From Gammaproteobacteria bacterium (GTDB taxonomy: Bacteria; Pseudomonadota; Gammaproteobacteria; Enterobacterales; Alteromonadaceae): a stretch of DNA of 19,807 bases. Position numbers and translations under genes: made by a program. The notes under the pieces were generated by a model, which searched no databases, was not told where the DNA came from, and worked only from the letters and a program-made list of their open reading frames with translations. The stretch is taken from contig JAIXSW010000345.1 in assembly GCA_027484495.1 (NCBI GenBank), positions 1 to 19,807 on the forward strand. The letters run 5' to 3'. The first letter of the stretch is position 1. Every line of letters starts with the position of its first letter. Shown in pieces: positions 14,022-19,807 of this stretch.

Positions 14022-14615
14022 ATGAAAACAAATCGACAGCTGGTCGCAGCATTACTCGTGTTGATGTTCGCTGATGTAGCAGCTGATCCGTTACAGCCTT
14101 CAGCGCAGATGGCACCAGCAAAGGCCGCAGAACAGCGCGTGACCTCGCAGCAGGAAGCCACGCTGGCCGAATTAAGCCGCTATTTTTTTGCTGCCGCGCG
14201 AAGCGGTGAAACGGCGGTATTAAAAGAGTTCTTACAAGCCGGCTTTCCGGTCGACACGGCCAATGAAGGCAGTTATACCGCGCTGATGATCGCGGCTTAT
14301 CAGGGCCAGGCTGCTGCGGTGGACTTATTGCTGAAGGCCGGCGCCGATGCCTGTATTCGCGATAAAAGAGGGCATACGGCCTTAATGGGTGCGATGATCA
14401 AAGCCGAGTGGGGCATTGCCAGGCAGTTATATGCCATTGATTGCGATCAGCAGAATACCGCAAAAGCAACAGACGCCATCACCGACAAAAGCCAGATGAC
14501 GGCGGCGCAATTTGCGGAAAAGTTTGGCCAGAGTGAGAAATTCAAAGCGCTGGCAAGCCAGTTGCAGTCTGCAGAAGCAAAGAATGCTTCGACCTCTGCC
14601 GCTGGTCAGCCCTAA
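14022..14615 (+). CDS. Periplasmic ankyrin-repeat protein (AnkB-like)
   Basis: A 197-residue protein with a signal peptide (MKTNRQLVAALLVLMFADVAA, cut near residue 21) and two to three ankyrin repeats. 'FFAAARSGETAVLKEFLQAG' starts at 55, 'YTALMIAAYQGQAAAVDLLL' at 85, with 'KAGADACIRDKRG' after it, and 'HTALMGAMIKAEWGIARQLY' at 118. The tail is Gln/Ala/Ser-rich. GGGAG lies 7 bases before the ATG. It follows the exported catalase by 142 bases on the same strand. By analogy with Pseudomonas AnkB it probably supports the catalase or protects against peroxide in the periplasm; this is inference from context and family. It ends only 12 bases from the converging ridA-like gene. Confidence 0.88.
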   Translation: MKTNRQLVAALLVLMFADVAADPLQPSAQMAPAKAAEQRVTSQQEATLAELSRYFFAAARSGETAVLKEFLQAGFPVDTANEGSYTALMIAAYQGQAAAVDLLLKAGADACIRDKRGHTALMGAMIKAEWGIARQLYAIDCDQQNTAKATDAITDKSQMTAAQFAEKFGQSEKFKALASQLQSAEAKNASTSAAGQP

Positions 14616-14627
14616 GCGCAGTTTGGT

Positions 14628-14975
14628 TTAACCGCGAAATGCGGTGACTTTGATCTCGATTTTCCAGGCCGGATCTGCCAAACGCGCTTCGACTGTAGCG
14701 CGGGCCGGCGCCTGACCGATAGCAACCCAGCTATCCCATGCCTGATTCATGCCGGTGTAATCCGCCATGTCGGCCAGGTAAATAGTGGCGTCGACGATAT
14801 CCGCTTTGCTGGCACCGCAGTCCGCCAGTAAGGCATCAATTTGCGCCAATACATCGGCAGTCTGGCCCTGAATATCCAGGCTGGTGTCATTTGGCACCAT
14901 GCCGGCACAAAAAATAAAACCGCCGGCGATCACGGCTTCGGAATAACGGGTTCCCGGTAAAATACGCTGAATCAT
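14628..14975 (-). CDS. RidA family protein, YoaB-like
   Basis: Members of the RidA/YjgF/UK114 family hydrolyse reactive enamines and imines released by PLP enzymes; the role of the YoaB-like branch is less clear. The protein has 115 residues. It shows 'SEAVIAGGFIFCAGMVP', 'QTADVLAQIDALLADCG', 'IVDATIYLADMADYTGMNQA' and 'APARATVEARLADPAWKIEI', with the family's key arginine at 92. Length and sequence resemble E. coli YoaB. The start is the ATG at 14975, with GGAGA about 7 bases upstream on the minus strand; an 18-residue upstream extension of the open frame is not family-like. It converges on the ankyrin gene with 12 bases between stops and no terminator visible there. Confidence 0.9.
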   Translation of the reverse strand: MIQRILPGTRYSEAVIAGGFIFCAGMVPNDTSLDIQGQTADVLAQIDALLADCGASKADIVDATIYLADMADYTGMNQAWDSWVAIGQAPARATVEARLADPAWKIEIKVTAFRG

Positions 14976-15152
14976 GGTTGTTCTCCGCAGAAGTTGCGCT
15001 GTTTTAACAGGCGGCGATCCGCTTGGCAAGGGTTACTGCACAGACAAAATCGGACATGCAGCGCAGACTTCATCAATAATTGGCAGTTGCATCAGGTAAC
15101 TGTTCACGGGAATATACGCCGGTTTCACATTGACGCTTAAGGTTGTAAATTG

Positions 15153-15620
15153 ATGAGTAACACTTCTCCCGGATTGACGATGAATAAATGGCTGCTGCTA
15201 TTGCTGGCGACACTGGCTTTTGCCATCAGCGGCTATCAGCGTTGGTTACAACAAGACTGGCTTGCGCTGGGGGCGGTGATTGTCGCCTGGTTGATCGTGA
15301 TATGGCTGATCCAGCGCCATCGCAAGCAAGGTGCTGCAGTGCTGGCCGTGGAAATCACCTCTTTGCAATCACAACTGCAGTTGGACGGTGATTTACTGAG
15401 AATTGCCGGTGAAAGTTGGCCACGCCAGGCGATTTCACAAGTGGAAATGGGGGTCATTGATCAGCAGCGGGCCTATGTGTATCTGACGATTGAGGCTGAT
15501 CCAGAACCTGCTGCAACGGCAGCGCAGACCCGTAAATTCTTGATTCCTTATGCCGAATATGAACTTGTCCGGCAGCAACTGACTGCGGCACTGCCCAGTG
15601 CGCGCTGGCTGTTGCCTTAA
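15153..15620 (+). CDS. Small membrane protein with two N-terminal helices, unknown function
   Basis: I do not recognise this 155-residue protein. Two hydrophobic helices lie near the N-terminus (about 11-28, 'KWLLLLLATLAFAISGY', and about 35-52, 'WLALGAVIVAWLIVIWLI'). A basic stretch (QRHRKQG) follows, placing the rest in the cytoplasm by the positive-inside rule. The remaining ~95 residues look like alternating strands ('ITSLQSQLQLDGDLLRI', 'AYVYLTIEAD', 'RKFLIPYAEYELVRQQL'), similar to a small PH-like or bacterial membrane-linked beta domain. The ATG at 15153 has AAGG 10 bases upstream; ATG 15180 (MNKWLLLL) is an alternative start. It stands alone between divergent and convergent neighbours. 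Confidence 0.75.
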   Translation: MSNTSPGLTMNKWLLLLLATLAFAISGYQRWLQQDWLALGAVIVAWLIVIWLIQRHRKQGAAVLAVEITSLQSQLQLDGDLLRIAGESWPRQAISQVEMGVIDQQRAYVYLTIEADPEPAATAAQTRKFLIPYAEYELVRQQLTAALPSARWLLP

Positions 15621-15657
15621 GCGCCCGGATTGTCGGTATACCGTCCATCCTGTGCAT

Positions 15658-15682
15658 AAAAAAGCCCCGCTTTGGGCGGGGC
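15658..15682 (-). terminator. Terminator of the YggN-like gene
   Basis: GCCCCGC (15664-15670) pairs with GCGGGGC (15676-15682), loop of five, followed on the minus strand by six T. It lies about 46 bases past the YggN-like stop. Confidence 0.85.
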
Positions 15683-15728
15683 AACGGGTGTTGAGAGTAT
15701 TCAGCAAACTCTCGTCGGGAAATAAACT

Positions 15729-16544
15729 TTACTCAGCGCTGTTCGTTTTCGCGGTATCAACGTGGTTTTCTTTGGTTGAAACCTGAATTAAATCAAACTG
15801 CTGCATCGCCGGTACTTTAGCCTGAATTTGCGCTTCCAGACCGTCTAACTGTTGCAGCGAGCTGCAGATTTGCTGGCCACGCGCTTCCAGTTGGTCGCCG
15901 CGCACATTCATATCCGCTTCCAGCTCGTCGCCAAATTTTTCCATTTTCTGGCCGAATGCTTCCATCCGCTGCTCAAAATTACCTTCACCGCTGCTCATCG
16001 CTTTCCCAACCAGCATCAGCGCATTGCCGGTGATTTCGGCGACTGATTCTTCAATGGCTTTGGACATTTCGTCGTCAAAGCCGTTGTCGATGCCCGCCAG
16101 TTTGCTGCCGTTGATGCGGATACTGTTGTCGCTGCGCAGTAAAATCTGGTCAAGGTTGGTGCGCATTTTGTCGAGCGCCCGGTCGATATTGGCTTGTGCT
16201 TCACCGTTGTCGACTTCAAATTGTGCCATCACGCGGGTCAGCGCTTCGGAAGCCATCGACACGGCGTCGGCAACCAGCGTCACCGTTTGTTCCGCATTGT
16301 CGCGCAGGCCGGCCTGATATTGCTGTAATAACACGGCGGTGGATGCATCGGTATCGACTGATTTATTGTTGATCCAGAGTTGACCCTGATCGCTGATGCG
16401 CCACAGCGGATTGTCACTACGCAGCAGCTGCACATCGGCACGTTGCACTAATAAATCGTCGTGTAGTTCCAGTGAGCAGTTCTGCTCAGTTTCGTGGGCC
16501 ATTGCAATCGAGCTGAATAAAGTGGCTGCAATTAACAGTTTCAT
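15729..16544 (-). CDS. YggN-like periplasmic protein (DUF2884)
   Basis: Exported protein of unknown function, 271 residues. The signal peptide is MKLLIAATLFSSIAMA, cut before HETEQ. The N-terminal part ('SLELHDDLLVQRADVQLL', 'LWRISDQGQLWINNKSVD') and the long helical centre match the YggN family of gammaproteobacteria as I remember it. There is a helical, Met/Glu/Lys-rich region (about 184-215: 'NFEQRMEAFGQKMEKFGDEL'). The only two mature cysteines, C23 and C227, could form a disulfide joining the two ends. The ATG at 16544 has AAGGA 8 bases upstream on the minus strand. It is transcribed away from cysJ and has its own terminator. Confidence 0.8.
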   Translation of the reverse strand: MKLLIAATLFSSIAMAHETEQNCSLELHDDLLVQRADVQLLRSDNPLWRISDQGQLWINNKSVDTDASTAVLLQQYQAGLRDNAEQTVTLVADAVSMASEALTRVMAQFEVDNGEAQANIDRALDKMRTNLDQILLRSDNSIRINGSKLAGIDNGFDDEMSKAIEESVAEITGNALMLVGKAMSSGEGNFEQRMEAFGQKMEKFGDELEADMNVRGDQLEARGQQICSSLQQLDGLEAQIQAKVPAMQQFDLIQVSTKENHVDTAKTNSAE

Positions 16545-16860
16545 AAGTCCATTCCTTCTTCATTGTGTGTGATGACGTCAGGACTGGTCCGGCTGAACCT
16601 ATGCTGACTGTGACAGATACTTGGACATCGCAAAGGCTGTGCCAAACATTATGCTATTGATTTAAATGACTAATGTTATTTGCTGCTGCAGTGGAGGTAG
16701 GCATCGGGTGGTATTTTTCACCAATATTTAGCTAAATTCTCACTATCGCCAGACAGTATTGGTATATAACCAAATAGAATAAGTGGTGCAGATCAATTCT
16801 TTATTGTTTAGCCGTCTATATGGATAAAATAACGACAATTTTGATAGTACAGGTGTCGTT
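16545..16860. other. Divergent spacer between the YggN-like gene and cysJ
   Basis: No gene is visible in these 316 bases. The right half is AT-rich and should hold the cysJ promoter; no good -35/-10 pair is visible, as expected for an activator-dependent (CysB-type) promoter. An inverted repeat TTGGT-ATATA-ACCAA lies at 16759-16773, about 90 bases before the cysJ ATG. Confidence 0.5.
16759..16773. promoter_or_regulatory. Palindrome upstream of cysJ, possible operator
   Basis: TTGGT (16759-16763) and ACCAA (16769-16773) flank ATATA. Position upstream of a sulfite reductase operon makes a regulator site such as CysB possible, but the motif is not a recognised CysB consensus. Confidence 0.25.
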
Positions 16861-18672
16861 ATGCCGTTTACTTCACTGATCGCACCAGCCAGCCCGCTTA
16901 GTGCGCAGCAAGTTCAGGATTTACAGAAACTAGTCGGCCAGCTCAATCCAATTCAGCAAGCCTGGGTCAGTGGTTATCTGGCGGCAGCTGCCCAGCTCGC
17001 CTCCGGCACCGCGGTAGCCGGTGCTTCTGCAGCACCGCAACAGGCTGCAGTGCTGACCATTTTGTATGCATCGCAAACCGGCAATGCCAAAGGCGTTGCC
17101 AGCAAAATCAAAGCAGCCGCGGAAGCACAGGGTGTCGCAGTGCAATTGCAGGACATTGCGTCCTACAAAACCAATGGCCTGGTGAAGGAAAAATTCCTGA
17201 TCATCGTCACCTCGACTTACGGCGAAGGCGAACCGCCGGAATCTGCGGTCAGTTTCCATAAATTCCTGTTTGGTAAAAAAGCGCCAAAACTGCCGGATCT
17301 GCAATACGCAGTGCTGGGCCTTGGCGACACCAGCTATGAGTTTTTCTGTAAAACAGCGCAGGATTTTGATGAGCAGCTCGAAGCGCTTGGCGCAAAGCGC
17401 CTGTTTGCCCGTGCCGATCTGGATGTCGATTACGCCGAAGCCGCAGCGACCTGGCAGCAAGGTGCGTTAGCAGTATTCAGCCCGCTGTTAAAAGCCTCCG
17501 GCGCTGGCAGCGCGCAAGTGATTGCCTGGCCTGGCAGCACCGCAACGGCCGGCAGCCACAGTCCTTATGACAAACAGCATCCGGCGTTGGCCGAACTGGC
17601 GCTGAATCAAAAAATCACCGCGCGCAATTCAACCAAAGACGTGCGTCACATTGAGATTTCCTTAGCCGATACCGGCCTGACCTATCAGCCAGGCGACGCG
17701 TTGGGCGTGTTTTTTGATAACGACCCGGCGCTGGTTGATGCCGTGCTGCAAGCGACCGGCACCGCGGCAGATGCCGAAGTCAGTTTTGGCGGTCAGACGT
17801 TGAGGCTACAGGATGCACTGCAACGTGAATTAGAACTGACGCAGTCCTACCCGTCTTTTGTCGAGAAATATGCCGCAGCGACCGCGAACAGCGAACTGCA
17901 GCAACTGGCGAGCGATAAAACGGCATTGCGCGCGTTTCTGGCCGAGCGCCAGACCGCCGACGTGATCCTGCAGCATCCAGCGGTATTAACTGCCCAAGCT
18001 TTAGTGGATTGCCTGCGTAAAGTGCAGCCACGGTTGTATTCGATTGCTTCCAGTCAGGCTGAAGTCGGCGAAGAAGTGCATTTAACTGTTGGTGTGGTGC
18101 GGTTTGACGCTTTTGGTCAGACCCATTTAGGCGGCGCTTCGGGCTTTTTGGCCGAACGGCTGGAAGAAGGCGGCAAGCTGCGGGTCTTTGTCGAGCACAA
18201 TGACAACTTCCGTCTGCCGGATCACGACACGCCGGTCATTATGATTGGCCCTGGTACTGGCATTGCGCCGTTCCGCGCCTTTTTACAGGAACGGGATAAT
18301 GCCGGCGCGACCGGTCAGAACTGGTTATTCTTTGGTAACCCGCACTTCACCCGTGATTTCCTCTATCAGGTGGAATTGCAGGACTATTTAAAACGCGGCG
18401 TGTTGAGCAAGCTGGACGTGGCCTTTAGCCGTGATCAGGCGCAGAAAGTCTATGTGCAGGATAAACTCAAAGCCAAAGGCGAAGAAGTTTGGTCTTGGCT
18501 GCAGCAAGGCGCACACCTGTATATTTGTGGTGACGGCAACCGGATGGCCAAAGATGTCCATCAAGCGCTGCTGGATATTGCGGCTGAACATGGCGGCCTG
18601 AGCGCTGATGCGGCGGCAGACTATTTCGAACAACTGCGTGAAACCAAACGTTATCAGAAGGATGTGTATTAA
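16861..18672 (+). CDS. cysJ: NADPH-dependent sulfite reductase, flavoprotein alpha subunit
   Basis: Passes electrons from NADPH through FAD and FMN to the hemoprotein CysI, which reduces sulfite to sulfide for cysteine synthesis. It has 603 residues (E. coli 599). A non-conserved N-terminus is followed by the FMN flavodoxin domain with SQTGNA (71-76), STYGEGE (118-124) and LGLGDTSYEFFC (152-163). The FAD domain has RLYSIASS (391-398) and GGASGFLAERL (424-434). The NADPH domain has IGPGTGIAPFRAFLQER (462-478), FFGNPHFTRDFLY, SRDQAQKVYVQ and YICGDGNRMAKDVH (554-567). The C-terminus ends RYQKDVY as in the family. AGGTG lies 5 bases before the ATG. Its stop overlaps the cysI start by one base. 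Confidence 0.97.
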   Translation: MPFTSLIAPASPLSAQQVQDLQKLVGQLNPIQQAWVSGYLAAAAQLASGTAVAGASAAPQQAAVLTILYASQTGNAKGVASKIKAAAEAQGVAVQLQDIASYKTNGLVKEKFLIIVTSTYGEGEPPESAVSFHKFLFGKKAPKLPDLQYAVLGLGDTSYEFFCKTAQDFDEQLEALGAKRLFARADLDVDYAEAAATWQQGALAVFSPLLKASGAGSAQVIAWPGSTATAGSHSPYDKQHPALAELALNQKITARNSTKDVRHIEISLADTGLTYQPGDALGVFFDNDPALVDAVLQATGTAADAEVSFGGQTLRLQDALQRELELTQSYPSFVEKYAAATANSELQQLASDKTALRAFLAERQTADVILQHPAVLTAQALVDCLRKVQPRLYSIASSQAEVGEEVHLTVGVVRFDAFGQTHLGGASGFLAERLEEGGKLRVFVEHNDNFRLPDHDTPVIMIGPGTGIAPFRAFLQERDNAGATGQNWLFFGNPHFTRDFLYQVELQDYLKRGVLSKLDVAFSRDQAQKVYVQDKLKAKGEEVWSWLQQGAHLYICGDGNRMAKDVHQALLDIAAEHGGLSADAAADYFEQLRETKRYQKDVY

Positions 18673-19807
18673 TGAGCCAATATCCAATTAACCCTGAACT
18701 ACAGGTGCAGGGCGCGCTGTCTGATAACGAGCGATTAAAAGCCGAAAGCCATCATTTACGCGGCACTATCACCACAGACTTAAAAGATGAAATTACCGGT
18801 GGTTTCACCGGTGATAACTACTTAATGGTGCGTTTTCACGGCATGTATCAGCAAGATGACCGCGATTTACGCGCAGAACGTGCTGAACAAAAACTGGAAC
18901 CGCTGCACAACGTGATGCTGCGGGCGCGGATGCCTGGCGGCATCATTAAGCCGGAGCAGTGGTTGGCTATCGACAAATTCGCCAGCGAAAAAACCCTGTA
19001 CGGCAGTATCCGCTTAACAACGCGGCAGACGTTCCAGTTCCACGGTGTGTTTAAGCCAGACATTAAGCCAATGCATCAAATGCTGAACAGCATTGGTATA
19101 GATTCGATTGCCACTGCAGGTGACGTGAACCGCAACGTACTTTGTACTTCGAATCCGGTCGAATCAGTGCTGCACCAGCAAGCCTATGAATGGGCTGTGA
19201 AAATTTCTGAGCATTTGCTGCCGAAAACCCGCGCTTACGCTGAGATTTGGCTGGATGAAGAAAAGGTCGAAACAACCGAAACCGAACCGGTTTTAGGCGA
19301 TACCTATTTGCCGCGCAAGTTCAAAACTACCGTGGTGATCCCGCCGCATAACGATATTGACGTGCATGCCAACGACTTAAACTTCGTCGCCATTGCCGAA
19401 AATGGTCAGCTGGTCGGCTTTAACGTACTGGTGGGTGGTGGTCTCGCCATGACGCACGGCGACAAAGGCACCTACCCGCGCCGCGCTGAAGATTTTGGCT
19501 TTATCGGCCTCGAACATGTGCTGAAAGTGGCCGAACACGTGGTCACAGTGCAACGCGATTATGGTGACCGGGTTAACCGCAAAAATGCCAAAACCAAATA
19601 CACCATCGACCGCATCGGCGTCGAAACCTTTAAGCAGGAAGTGGAAGCGCGTGTTGGTGTGAAGTTTCAACCAAGCCGTCCTTATACCTTCACCCACCGT
19701 GGCGACCGCTTTGGTTGGGTCGAAGGCATTGATGGTAAACACCATTTGACGCTGTTTATCGAAAACGGCCGTTTGCTGGATTACCCCGGCAAGCCGCTGA
19801 AAACCGG
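18672..19807 (+). CDS. cysI: NADPH-dependent sulfite reductase, hemoprotein beta subunit (3' end beyond the window)
   Basis: Siroheme/4Fe-4S subunit that carries out the six-electron reduction of sulfite to sulfide. The ATG at 18672 shares one base with the cysJ stop (TAATG), typical of translational coupling. The visible 378 codons are about two thirds of the usual ~570. They show the sulfite-binding 'NVMLRARMPGGIIKPEQW', 'SIRLTTRQTFQFHGVFK', 'AGDVNRNVLCTSNPVES', 'FKTTVVIPPHNDIDVHANDL' and 'VGGGLAMTHGDKGTYPRRA'. The cysteines that bind the 4Fe-4S cluster and siroheme lie past the right edge. No frame break is seen. Confidence 0.96.
   Translation, partial: MSQYPINPELQVQGALSDNERLKAESHHLRGTITTDLKDEITGGFTGDNYLMVRFHGMYQQDDRDLRAERAEQKLEPLHNVMLRARMPGGIIKPEQWLAIDKFASEKTLYGSIRLTTRQTFQFHGVFKPDIKPMHQMLNSIGIDSIATAGDVNRNVLCTSNPVESVLHQQAYEWAVKISEHLLPKTRAYAEIWLDEEKVETTETEPVLGDTYLPRKFKTTVVIPPHNDIDVHANDLNFVAIAENGQLVGFNVLVGGGLAMTHGDKGTYPRRAEDFGFIGLEHVLKVAEHVVTVQRDYGDRVNRKNAKTKYTIDRIGVETFKQEVEARVGVKFQPSRPYTFTHRGDRFGWVEGIDGKHHLTLFIENGRLLDYPGKPLKT

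Overview
The window is chromosomal housekeeping DNA from a gammaproteobacterium. It carries the block polA - Spot 42 RNA (spf) - engB - cytochrome c4, plus Rep helicase, the ubiquinone factor UbiK, a YggN-like (DUF2884) protein and cysJ-cysI. A Spot 42 whose first ~32 bases look identical to the enterobacterial one limits the host to the Enterobacterales/Vibrio/Aeromonas/Alteromonadales side of the class. Protein style and gene content suggest a Rheinheimera/Alishewanella-like organism; that is an impression from reading, not a database result. I see no phage, transposon, integron, CRISPR array or tRNA.

Layout. 1-614 (-): diheme cytochrome c4, cut by the left edge. 786-1427 (+): EngB GTPase. 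1428-2175: a non-coding RNA region with an engB hairpin, a candidate new ~100-nt small RNA (1539-1638, -), Spot 42 (1714-1831, -) and the polA terminator. 2176-4971 (-): DNA polymerase I. 4972-5526: AT-rich spacer with the polA and cytochrome c5 promoters. 5527-5925 (+): cytochrome c5. 6204-8801 (+): a GAF-GAF-GGDEF-degenerate EAL c-di-GMP protein, whose end overlaps the convergent rep helicase gene (8775-10790, -). 11043-12252 (+): ubiK, an unrecognised 50-residue acidic protein and a secreted esterase, apparently one operon. 12359-14615 (+): exported catalase followed by an exported ankyrin protein. 14628-14975 (-): RidA/YoaB-like protein. 15153-15620 (+): small two-helix membrane protein. 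15729-16544 (-): YggN-like periplasmic protein. 16861-19807 (+): cysJ and the first two thirds of cysI, overlapping by one base and running off the right edge.

How the genes fit together. Two periplasmic c-type cytochromes flank the polA/engB block and feed respiration, as does the ubiquinone factor UbiK. The catalase/ankyrin pair resembles the katB-ankB peroxide defence of Pseudomonas, and both proteins carry export signals. CysJ and CysI form NADPH sulfite reductase for cysteine synthesis.

The most interesting unexplained items are the small-RNA candidate next to Spot 42, which has a consensus -10 box, three hairpins, a C-rich exposed loop and a U-tail, and the small acidic protein between ubiK and the esterase.
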